Assembly (NCBI GenBank): GCA_016935295.1
Contig: JAFGRF010000066.1
Location: forward strand, 1 to 5,601
Direction of reading: 5' to 3'
Length of the DNA stretch: 5,601 bases
Source of the DNA: Caldifarciminota bacterium
GTDB lineage: Bacteria > Hydrothermota > Tepidihabitantia > Tepidihabitantales > Tepidihabitantaceae
Part shown: positions 1 to 5,483 of the stretch, piece after piece
Layout: every line of letters begins with the position of its first letter
Position numbering within the stretch: the first letter of the stretch is position 1
Notes under the pieces: model-generated
The model's input: the letters and a program-made list of their open reading frames with translations, nothing else
The model's database searches: none
Told to the model about the DNA's origin: nothing
Translations under genes and position numbers: made by a program

Positions 1-522
1 AATCTGCTCGCCCAGCCACATGGCAAGGATCGTACCGGCAGTGAGCGTGATAATGGTCAGCAGGCGGAAGAAGAAACCCGACTGCATGACAATCGATCCG
101 TATTGGGTCGCGGGCTGGTTCTCGAGGTAGATAGCGATGGTCGAGGACTGGATGATGGCCAGCGCCACGGTCGCATACCGGGTATACTGGTTGATCTTCT
201 TGCGCCCCTCCTCCTCACGCTGGAGTCTCTCCAGGTAGGGGAAGACCGAACCAAGCAACTGGAAAACGATTGACGCCGAGATGTAGGGCATGATCCCGAG
301 TGCGAACACCGACGCCCGGGACAGCGCACCGCCGACAAAGATGTCGTACAGCCCAAAAACGGTTCCCCGCATCTGACCGAGCAGATAGGCCAGGGCGTGG
401 GCGTTGATACCCGGAGTCGGGATGTGAGTCCCGAGCCGGTAGACCACAACCATTGCCAGCGTGAAGATTATCTTCCGGCGCAGGTCCGGAATCTTGAAGA
501 TGCTACCGAACGAACTGGTCAA
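1..522 (-). CDS. secY: Protein translocase subunit SecY, N-terminal part (runs off the left edge)
   Basis: SecY is the central channel subunit of the SecYEG inner-membrane translocon, which exports unfolded proteins and inserts membrane proteins. The first 174 residues are present and the frame is still open at base 1. Recognition rests on THIPTPGI after the first membrane segment (about 16-30), GGALSRASVFALGIMPYISA (64-83, plug and TM2 region), NQYTRYATVALAIIQS (111-126) and MWLGEQI at the edge, all hallmark SecY stretches. Further membrane segments lie at about 115-133 and 153-171. The family's N-terminus requires starting before FGSIFKIPDL. The only suitable codon is a TTG at 520-522 whose last two bases lie in the rplO stop (TTGA), with GAGGT six bases upstream (529-533). 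The gene is translationally coupled to rplO, as in the usual spc operon order. No oddity is seen apart from the TTG start. Confidence 0.96.
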   Translation of the reverse strand, partial: MTSSFGSIFKIPDLRRKIIFTLAMVVVYRLGTHIPTPGINAHALAYLLGQMRGTVFGLYDIFVGGALSRASVFALGIMPYISASIVFQLLGSVFPYLERLQREEEGRKKINQYTRYATVALAIIQSSTIAIYLENQPATQYGSIVMQSGFFFRLLTIITLTAGTILAMWLGEQI

Positions 523-956
523 CTTGCGACCTCGGCCTTGCCACCGGTCTTCTCGATCTTCTCGCGGGCCGTCTTCGAGAAGGCGTGGGCCGTGACTGAC
601 AGCGCCCGGCCGAGTTCACCACCGCCCAGGATTTTCACCAGTTCGCGCCTGCCGACCAGTCTCCGTTCGCGGAGCAACTCGATCGTGACAACATCAACAC
701 CGAGGTCTGCCAGGTCACCCAGATTGACCGCAGCATACTCCTTGCGGGTCGGATTAGTGAAGCCTCGCTTCGGGATCCGCCGATAGAACGGCATCTGGCC
801 GCCCTCAAACCGCGCATCGTGCCTGGGTGCCGAATGCTGGCCGGCGCCGGTGTGCCCGCGGCCCGAAGTCTTTCCGTGTCCCGACCCGGGACCGCGCCCG
901 ATCCGCTTCTTCCGCTTGGTCGACCCTGGATGAGGTCTCAGACCGGCGAGCTTCAC
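519..956 (-). CDS. rplO: 50S ribosomal protein L15
   Basis: L15 is a late-assembling protein of the large ribosomal subunit that binds 23S rRNA. The 145-residue product has the normal family length. It shows the Gly/Arg/Lys-rich extended N-terminal arm (RIGRGPGSGHGKTSGRGHTG, about 18-37), the FEGGQMPFYRRIPKRGF core (about 50-66), and a C-terminal globular domain ending in a SVTAHAFSKTAREKIEKTGG stretch typical of L15. The start is GTG (954-956), overlapping the rpmD stop by four bases (GTGA), with a GGAGG four bases upstream at 961-965. Its own stop overlaps the secY start in the same way. This chain of overlaps implies co-translation of L30, L15 and SecY from one message. Confidence 0.97.
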   Translation of the reverse strand: MKLAGLRPHPGSTKRKKRIGRGPGSGHGKTSGRGHTGAGQHSAPRHDARFEGGQMPFYRRIPKRGFTNPTRKEYAAVNLGDLADLGVDVVTIELLRERRLVGRRELVKILGGGELGRALSVTAHAFSKTAREKIEKTGGKAEVAS

Positions 957-1132
957 AGCTCCTCCACCTTCAACAGGTGCTTGACCTGGAATACCATTCC
1001 CCTGATCACCGGGGTGTCATCATGGATGCGCGTGGCCCCGATCCGGCGCAGCCCGAGTGCACGCGCCGTCCGCTTCAAGGGCTGCTTCTGGTCGATCAGG
1101 CTCTTAGCCAGCGTGACTTTCAGCTGTTTCAT
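953..1132 (-). CDS. rpmD: 50S ribosomal protein L30
   Basis: L30 is a small 23S rRNA-binding protein of the large subunit. The product is 59 residues, the usual bacterial size. It begins KQLKVTLAKSLI and carries RTARALGLRRIG (about 21-32) and VIRGMVFQVKHLLKVEEL at the end, the three conserved L30 blocks. The same frame is open further upstream to 1219, but that extension is not L30-like, so the ATG at 1130-1132 is chosen. An AGG lies six bases before it. The start is inside the 3' end of rpsE, giving a 29-base out-of-frame overlap, and the stop overlaps the rplO GTG. Position between rpsE and rplO is the classical one; rpmD is absent from some bacterial lineages but present here. Confidence 0.96.
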   Translation of the reverse strand: MKQLKVTLAKSLIDQKQPLKRTARALGLRRIGATRIHDDTPVIRGMVFQVKHLLKVEEL

Positions 1133-1652
1133 GCTCTGCCTGCTTCCTGACCATGTGGCTGACCGGCTTGTTCCGGGCTGCCGCCACCTGCTCGATTGTA
1201 CGCAACTGCCGCAGCGCAACGATCGTTGCCCGGGCCGTGTTGTAGGAATTGCGCGAACCGAGCGACTTCGACAGCCCGTCGGAGAGCCCGGCCGCTTCCA
1301 GCACCGCCCGCACCTGCGGACAGGCGATCAGGCCGGTGCCGCGCGCCGCCGGCTTCACCAGCACGTGACTGGCTCCGTACTTGCCTTTGGTCTCGTGCGG
1401 AATCGTATGGCCCGCGATGGAGACCCTGACCATGTCCTTGCGCGCCCGGGTCGTAGCCTTGCGTACGGCGACCGCGACTTCCGCGGCCTTGCCGTGGCCC
1501 AGACCGACCATGCCCTTGCCGTCGCCGACAACGACCGAAGCGGAGAGCCTCATCCGCTTGCCGCCCTTCATCACCTTTGACACTCGCTTGATGCTGATGA
1601 CGCGTTCAATCAGTTCCGGCTCGAGCGCGGCGCCCCGTGCTTGTTGCTGCAT
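1104..1652 (-). CDS. rpsE: 30S ribosomal protein S5
   Basis: S5 is a small-subunit protein near the decoding centre that contributes to translational accuracy and, in many bacteria, to spectinomycin sensitivity. The 182-residue product has the N-terminal dsRNA-binding-like fold (RVSKVMKGGKRMRLSASVVV, with GDGKGMVGLGHGKA following) and the C-terminal ribosomal S5 domain (GTGLIACPQVRAVLEAAGLS; KSLGSRNSYNTARATI). The C-terminus runs about a dozen residues past the usual end of the fold, and this tail overlaps rpmD. The start is ATG at 1650-1652, one base overlapping the rplR stop (TGATG). A TTG directly before it (1653-1655) lies 8 bases after AAGGAGGT and could be used instead, adding one residue. 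GGAG five bases before the ATG favours ATG. Confidence 0.96.
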   Translation of the reverse strand: MQQQARGAALEPELIERVISIKRVSKVMKGGKRMRLSASVVVGDGKGMVGLGHGKAAEVAVAVRKATTRARKDMVRVSIAGHTIPHETKGKYGASHVLVKPAARGTGLIACPQVRAVLEAAGLSDGLSKSLGSRNSYNTARATIVALRQLRTIEQVAAARNKPVSHMVRKQAEHETAESHAG

Positions 1653-1999
1653 CAAAACTCCAGACCTCCTTCGCGCGCACCGTCAGCTACTGCCTTGACA
1701 CGACCGTGATAACGATAGCCTGCCCGGTCGAAGACAACCTGCTTGATGCCGAGCTCCTTGGACTTGCCGGCAATCAGCTTGCCGACCTCCTTGGCCGCGT
1801 CAGTCCGCTTTAGCTTCTTCTCCCGGACCGCGGCTGTTTGCGAAGACATCCCGGTCAAGACGCGGTTCCGGCTGTCATCGATCAGCATCGCATAGATGTA
1901 GCGATTGCTCCGCTTCACGCACAACCGGGGGCGGTCCGGCGTCCCGGCAATCCGCCGCCGTATGCTCATGTGTCTGCGCTGGCGCGTTCCGTGAATCAT
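1652..1999 (-). CDS. rplR: 50S ribosomal protein L18
   Basis: L18 binds 5S rRNA and joins it to the 23S central protuberance. The 115-residue product has the family's basic N-terminus (RQRRHMSIRRRIAGTPDRPR, about 6-25), the SNRYIYAMLIDD strand (31-42), TDAAKEVGKLIAGKSKELGI in the middle, and the closing VVFDRAGYRYHGRVKAVADG (about 88-107) with AREGGLEF. ATG at 1997-1999 is the first possible start in the open frame and gives normal length. No Shine-Dalgarno precedes it, but a promoter lies only 7 bases upstream (2007-2034), so the message is predicted to be leaderless. An internal ATG at residue 11 also lacks a ribosome site and would remove part of the RNA-binding arm. Unusually, the upstream neighbour is ddl and not rplF. 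Confidence 0.96.
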   Translation of the reverse strand: MIHGTRQRRHMSIRRRIAGTPDRPRLCVKRSNRYIYAMLIDDSRNRVLTGMSSQTAAVREKKLKRTDAAKEVGKLIAGKSKELGIKQVVFDRAGYRYHGRVKAVADGAREGGLEF

Positions 2000-2008
2000 T
2001 CCGTGAAT
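1985..2008. repeat. 12-bp imperfect tandem repeat across the rplR start codon
   Basis: Two adjacent 12-base units, 1985-1996 and 1997-2008, differ at one base. Both contain TTCCGTGAAT on the plus strand (ATTCACGGAA on the coding strand). The ATG of rplR sits at the junction, so one copy encodes residues 2-4 plus the first base of codon 5, and the other covers the spacer between the -10 box and the start. It looks like a small local duplication; no function is shown. Confidence 0.8.
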
Positions 2009-2034
2009 AGTAGTGAGAAACGCTCTGAAGTCAA
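2007..2034 (-). promoter_or_regulatory. Predicted sigma70-type promoter of the rplR-secY genes, giving a leaderless transcript
   Basis: On the minus strand, TTGACT (2029-2034) is followed by 16 bases and TACTAT (2007-2012), matching the -35 consensus at 5/6 and the -10 at 4/6 (TAnnnT form). Only seven bases separate the -10 from the rplR ATG, so the expected transcription start falls at or within a base or two of the A of ATG. The absence of a ribosome-binding site before rplR fits this. The nfn promoter in the same window has the same -35 and the same spacer length, which supports the call. No mapping data are available. Confidence 0.6.
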
Positions 2035-2052
2035 GCGCATCGGCCCTCCAAC

Positions 2053-3000
2053 CTACGTCAGCGCGTCGGCAAGGATGCGGAATATCATCTCGTCGTAGGA
2101 TATCCCGACATGCTCTGCCTGCGCCGGGAAGTCCGAGATGTCGGTCAGTCCGGGCAGCGTGTTTATCTCCAGGAAATACGGTAGCTTGCCCTGCTTCACG
2201 ACCAGGTCGATCCGCGAGAAACCGGAGCAGCCCATCAACTTGTGCGCCTTCAGCGCCAGTTCCTTTATCTTGTCTGTGACCTTGGAGTCAAGCCGCGCCG
2301 GCAGCACGAATTCGGTCTCCCCTCGTGTGTACTTGGCTTCGTAGTCATAGTAGGCCCGCTGCCTTGGCACAAGCTCCAGAATCGGCAAGGCCTCCTCTAC
2401 CAGTATCCCAACCGTGGCGATCATCCCCGGGACGAACTGCTCGAGCAGGATGTCGCCGAACCCCCGACGCACCCGCTCGCACCGCTCAACTGCACCGCGC
2501 CGGCCCTCAAGCAACTCGATGCCGACGCTCGACCCCTCGGCCCGGGGCTTGGCGATCATCGGGTATCCGAGGTGCTTCTCGGCTGCGGCAACGATGGCGG
2601 CAACGTTCGCGCCCGACTCGATTAGGTAGTATGGCGGGGTCGGTATGCCCACCCGCTCAAAGAGCATCTTGGTTATCACCTTGTCGATGCAGACAGCCGA
2701 TGCCGTGACACCGGAACCCGTATAGGGCACGCCGAGCAGGTCCAGGTAGCCCTGGATGGTACCGTCCTCGCCGGGCCGACCGTGCAGGATGACGAACGCA
2801 AGGTCGATCTTGGCGCGCTTTATCTGGTCCGTGAAGTTGCGGCTGATGTCGATTCCAACTGCCTGGAAGCCCTGGCCCTTCAGCGAGTTCAGGACCCGCT
2901 GCCCGGACAGCAGTGATATCTCGCGCTCGCTGGACCAGCCGCCCATCAGCACGCCGATCTTGCGCTTGCGCAGTCGCCTTACGATGTCACTTCTGCTCAT
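2053..3000 (-). CDS. ddl: D-alanine--D-alanine ligase
   Basis: This cytoplasmic ATP-grasp enzyme joins two D-alanines for the peptidoglycan stem peptide. The 315-residue product (family usually 300-370) shows GGWSSEREISLLSG near the N-terminus (Glu25 matching DdlB Glu15), LHGRPGEDGTIQGYLDLLG (72-90), YTGSGVTASAVCIDK (93-107), the AEGSSVG loop with Ser157, YDYEAKY ending in Tyr224, and SRIDL plus FLEINTLPGLTDIS with Arg263, Asp265, Glu278 and Asn280. Tyr in the omega-loop EAKY motif points to D-Ala-D-Ala activity over the D-Ala-D-lactate type. Ile194 occupies the place of a usually conserved Glu (DdlB Glu187). ATG at 2998-3000, seven bases after GAGGA, is preferred over the TTG two codons upstream, which is only three bases from GAGG. 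It follows nfnB by 70 bases and precedes rplR by 53. Confidence 0.96.
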   Translation of the reverse strand: MSRSDIVRRLRKRKIGVLMGGWSSEREISLLSGQRVLNSLKGQGFQAVGIDISRNFTDQIKRAKIDLAFVILHGRPGEDGTIQGYLDLLGVPYTGSGVTASAVCIDKVITKMLFERVGIPTPPYYLIESGANVAAIVAAAEKHLGYPMIAKPRAEGSSVGIELLEGRRGAVERCERVRRGFGDILLEQFVPGMIATVGILVEEALPILELVPRQRAYYDYEAKYTRGETEFVLPARLDSKVTDKIKELALKAHKLMGCSGFSRIDLVVKQGKLPYFLEINTLPGLTDISDFPAQAEHVGISYDEMIFRILADALT

Positions 3001-3018
3001 GGTCAAATCCTCGCTTTC

Positions 3019-3032
3019 GGCCTGTCCAGGCC
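3019..3032 (-). other. Short inverted repeat in the nfnB-ddl gap
   Basis: GGCCTG and CAGGCC face each other with two bases between them, able to form a 5-bp stem with a 4-base loop in RNA. There is no T-run after it, so it is not a convincing intrinsic terminator and does not exclude nfnB-ddl co-transcription. I see no clear promoter in this 70-base gap. Confidence 0.4.
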
Positions 3033-3070
3033 ATGCGCCTCGGTTGCCTTCACCTGTCGGTAGCCTCGCT

Positions 3071-4468
3071 CTACCACTGACCGGTCTTCAGATACTCATC
3101 TATCGAATTGGCCGCAAGTCTGCCCGCACCCATCGCCAAGATCACGGTCGCTGCGCCGGTGACGATGTCGCCGCCCGCGAACACGCCCTTCTTCGAGGTC
3201 CGGCCGGTCTTCGGGTCAGCCACGACGTTGCCGTGCTTCGCGACCTCCAGCCCGGGCGTGGTCTGCGGAATCAACGGGTTCGGGCTGTTGCCGATGGCCA
3301 CGACCACCGTGTCCACCGGAATCCGGTACTCGCTCCCCTTCACCGGCACCGGCCGTCGCCGGCCGCTTGCGTCCGGCTCACCCAGTTCCATCCGCAGGCA
3401 CTCGACCTCCTTGACCCAGCCCCGCTCGTCCGCGATGTACCGGACCGGATTGGTCAGGAGCGTCATCTTCACGCCCTCCTGCTCGGCATGATGTATCTCA
3501 GCCTGCCGGGCCGGCATCTCCTCGCGCGACCGGCGGTAGATGAGGAGCGACTCCTCGGCCCCGAGCCTGAGCGCAGTCCGGGCCGAGTCCATCGCCACGT
3601 TCCCGCCGCCCACGGTCGCGACCCGCTTGCCGCGCACTATCGGCGTGTCGTACTTCGGGAACAAATACGCCTTCATCAGATTGGAGCGAGTCAGATACTC
3701 GTTCGCCGAATAGACGCCGAGATGGTTTTCACCGGGAATGCCCATGAACGTCGGCAGACCGGCCCCGGTACCCACGAACACGGCGTCGAACTCGTTGAGC
3801 AACTCGTCCACGGCCTTGAGCTTGCCCACGACATAGCTGAGATGGAGCTTCACCCCCATCGACTGGACGAAGTTCACCTCGCGCTCAACAATGGCCTTGG
3901 GCAGCCGGAACTCGGGGATGCCGTAGACCAAAACACCGCCCGGCTTGTGCAGCGCCTCGAAGATGGTGACGGAATGGCCCATCTTCGCGCAGTCGCTCGC
4001 CACAGTCAGGCCGGCAGGGCCCGCGCCGACCACCGCGACTTTCTTGCCTGTGGCCGGCTTCATTTCGCACATCACGCACTCGTTCTGCTTCGCCTCCCAG
4101 TCGGCGATGAACCGCTCGAGGTTGCCGATCCCTACCGGCTCCATCTTCTTGGCCAGCACGCACGACCCCTCGCACTGCGTTTCCTGGGGGCAGACCCGGC
4201 CGCAGATCGCCGGCAGGGTGTTGGTCTGCTTCATCACCTTCATCGCTTCCCAGAAATTGCCGAGGGCAATCTGGCCGATGAAGCCCGGGATGTTGATGTT
4301 CACCGGGCAGCCCTGAACGCAACTCGGCTTCTTGCACGCGAGACAGCGCTTGGCCTCTTCGACTGCCTCCTCCGGCGTGTACCCAAAGGGCACCTCTTCG
4401 AAGTTGCGCGCGCGGACATGCGGCTCCTGCTCGCGCATCGACGTTTTCTTCGGACTCACCTTAGCCAC
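3071..4468 (-). CDS. nfnB: NADH-dependent ferredoxin:NADP+ oxidoreductase large subunit (NfnB; glutamate synthase small-subunit-like)
   Basis: The large subunit of NfnAB couples NADPH oxidation to ferredoxin and NAD reduction by flavin-based electron bifurcation (family knowledge); homologues are often annotated as gltA or sulfide dehydrogenase subunit. The 465-residue product carries two N-terminal [4Fe-4S] cysteine sets (Cys42/45/50/54, CLACKKPSCVQGCP; Cys89/93/99/103, CGRVCPQETQCEGSC), a GAGPAG FAD-binding loop (148-153), a second GGGNVAMD nucleotide-binding loop (287-294) for NADP(H), and the C-terminal GGDIVTGAATVILAMGAGR flavin motif (432-450). An additional CVMC pair (131, 134) lies before the FAD loop. 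The frame is open to 4519, but homologues begin shortly before MREQ, so GTG at 4466-4468 is chosen; it overlaps the nfnA end by 8 bases, with GGAAAGG nine bases upstream. Without an adjacent large glutamate synthase subunit, a GltD role is less likely. Confidence 0.92.
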   Translation of the reverse strand: MAKVSPKKTSMREQEPHVRARNFEEVPFGYTPEEAVEEAKRCLACKKPSCVQGCPVNINIPGFIGQIALGNFWEAMKVMKQTNTLPAICGRVCPQETQCEGSCVLAKKMEPVGIGNLERFIADWEAKQNECVMCEMKPATGKKVAVVGAGPAGLTVASDCAKMGHSVTIFEALHKPGGVLVYGIPEFRLPKAIVEREVNFVQSMGVKLHLSYVVGKLKAVDELLNEFDAVFVGTGAGLPTFMGIPGENHLGVYSANEYLTRSNLMKAYLFPKYDTPIVRGKRVATVGGGNVAMDSARTALRLGAEESLLIYRRSREEMPARQAEIHHAEQEGVKMTLLTNPVRYIADERGWVKEVECLRMELGEPDASGRRRPVPVKGSEYRIPVDTVVVAIGNSPNPLIPQTTPGLEVAKHGNVVADPKTGRTSKKGVFAGGDIVTGAATVILAMGAGRLAANSIDEYLKTGQW

Positions 4469-5330
4469 AGCAGTTTCCCTTTCCACCGCAGCAACCACGG
4501 GACTTGTGCTCGGCCTCAAACTCCTCCAGCGACTGCTTCTCCTCGGGCAGATAGGTACGCAGGCGCGCCATCAGCATGTCGAAATCGACCTTATGGCCGT
4601 CGAACTCGGGACCGTCCACACAGGCGAACTTCGTGACGCCGCCGACGTCCACCCGGCACACGCCGCACATCCCGGTCGCGTCGAGCATGATCGGGTTGAG
4701 CGACACCACCGTGGGAACCTTGTACGGCTCAGTCAGCTTCGAGACCATCTTCATCATGATGACCGGCCCGACCGCGAACACATGGTCCACCTTCTCGCCA
4801 TGGTCGATGATGCTCTTGAGCATGTCGGTGACGAATCCCTTGTTGCCGTTCGAGCCGTCGTCGGTCGCAATGATGAGTTCGTCCGAAACGGACTTCATCT
4901 CATCAGCCATCAGAATCAGGTCCTTGTTCCGGAACCCGATGATCGAAATCACCCTGTTCCCGGCCTGCTTCAGGGCCCGGGCGACCGGATATATCTCCGG
5001 CGTACCCACGCCGCCGCCGACACAAACGACGGTCCCGAACTTCTCGATGTGCGAAGGCTGGCCCAGTGGTCCTATAAGATCCATGATGGTATCGCCCTCA
5101 TGCAGCGTGCCGAGCAGCTTAGTCGACTTGCCCACCTCCTGGAACACTATGACGAGTATGCCCCTGTCCGGAATCGTGTCCGCCACGGTCAGCGGAATCC
5201 GTTCACCCTCCTCGTTGACGCGGAGGACAACGAACTGACCGGGCAGGGCTTTGCGGGCAATCTCCGCGGCATCCAGCTCGAACCGCTTGATGCCCGGAAA
5301 AAGAACCTGCTTCTTCAGAATGCTGGTCGT
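4461..5330 (-). CDS. nfnA: NADH-dependent ferredoxin:NADP+ oxidoreductase small subunit (NfnA), predicted ACG start
   Basis: The small subunit carries one FAD, an NAD(H) site and a [2Fe-2S] cluster. Visible motifs are PGQFVVLRVNEEGERIPLT (30-48, FAD binding), VFQEVGKSTKLL, GGGVGTPEIYPVARAL (105-120, NAD binding), and TGMCGVCRV with FACVDGPEFDGH (Cys222, 225, 237; cluster). The tail ends in a CC-x5-CC group (280-288). The first ATG, GTG or TTG in frame is a GTG at 5184-5186, which would delete the first 48 residues including the FAD motif, so it cannot be the start. The frame is closed by a TGA at 5339-5341. Between lies AGGAGG (5335-5340), four bases, then ACG at 5328-5330 yielding MTSILKK, which fits the family N-terminus; total 289 residues. 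ATT at 5319-5321 (spacing 13) is the alternative. The ACG is one transition from ATG. Confidence 0.88.
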   Translation of the reverse strand, partial: TTSILKKQVLFPGIKRFELDAAEIARKALPGQFVVLRVNEEGERIPLTVADTIPDRGILVIVFQEVGKSTKLLGTLHEGDTIMDLIGPLGQPSHIEKFGTVVCVGGGVGTPEIYPVARALKQAGNRVISIIGFRNKDLILMADEMKSVSDELIIATDDGSNGNKGFVTDMLKSIIDHGEKVDHVFAVGPVIMMKMVSKLTEPYKVPTVVSLNPIMLDATGMCGVCRVDVGGVTKFACVDGPEFDGHKVDFDMLMARLRTYLPEEKQSLEEFEAEHKSRGCCGGKGNCCG

Positions 5331-5334
5331 AAGG

Positions 5335-5340
5335 CCTCCT
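5335..5340 (-). promoter_or_regulatory. Ribosome-binding site AGGAGG that decides the nfnA start
   Basis: A perfect AGGAGG on the minus strand stands four bases before the ACG. An in-frame TGA overlaps its first base, so translation cannot come from further upstream in this frame. GAGG one base earlier gives a seven-base spacing to the same ACG. This places initiation here although no standard start codon follows. Confidence 0.75.
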
Positions 5341-5360
5341 CAAATAGTGTTGGTGGCGAG

Positions 5361-5397
5361 AAAAACAACGGCGGCGGCAAGGCCACGAGGCAGCCGC
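5361..5397 (-). terminator. Possible attenuator-like hairpin with T-run in the nfnA leader
   Basis: In the transcribed strand's RNA, GCGGC (5393-5397) can pair with GCCGC (5371-5375), leaving a 17-base loop that allows two more G-C pairs after a mismatch. The sequence CGTTGTTTTT (5361-5370) follows within a few bases. The arrangement resembles an intrinsic terminator lying between the nfn promoter and the nfnA ribosome site. The stem is short and the loop large, so it may be weak or chance in GC-rich DNA. Confidence 0.35.
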
Positions 5398-5455
5398 AGC
5401 CCTTCCGCGGACCACGGCCTAGACTCGGAACCTGCCCCCAGCCCCGGCGGCAGCA

Positions 5456-5483
5456 AGTATACCGATAACCACAGAAAAGTCAA
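5456..5483 (-). promoter_or_regulatory. Predicted sigma70-type promoter of nfnA-nfnB(-ddl)
   Basis: TTGACT (5478-5483), 16 bases, then TATACT (5456-5461) on the minus strand: 5/6 match to each consensus box. The transcription start is expected near 5449, giving a leader of about 119 bases before the ACG of nfnA. It shares its -35 and spacer with the rplR promoter. Confidence 0.72.

Noticed and set aside
1133..1219. Upstream extension of rpmD to the first start in frame
   Set aside because: The added residues are not L30-like and lie over rpsE coding sequence; the internal ATG gives the exact family N-terminus and length.
3019..3032. Terminator between nfnB and ddl
   Set aside because: The inverted repeat has at most a 5-6 bp stem and no T-run on either strand.
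3071..4468. GltD, the small subunit of a conventional NADPH glutamate synthase
   Set aside because: No large GltB-type subunit is adjacent, whereas an NfnA-type subunit overlaps it directly; the pairing is diagnostic of NfnAB. A homomeric glutamate synthase-like role cannot be fully excluded.
2756..4636. A 626-codon open frame on the plus strand opposite nfnB and the start of ddl
   Set aside because: It is antisense to a gene with clear family motifs, its translation is His/Arg/Leu-rich with no recognisable domain, and long antisense frames are common opposite GC-rich genes.
5203..5415. A 70-codon minus-strand frame starting with GTG in the nfnA leader, as an upstream ORF or a frameshifted nfnA start
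   Set aside because: Its Arg/Cys-rich translation does not resemble the NfnA N-terminus, and the correct N-terminus is present in the nfnA frame without any shift. No slippery site is seen.
4332..5468. A 378-codon plus-strand open frame opposite nfnA
   Set aside because: Same reasons: it spans the nfnA coding region, leader and promoter, with no domain and no ribosome site supporting it.
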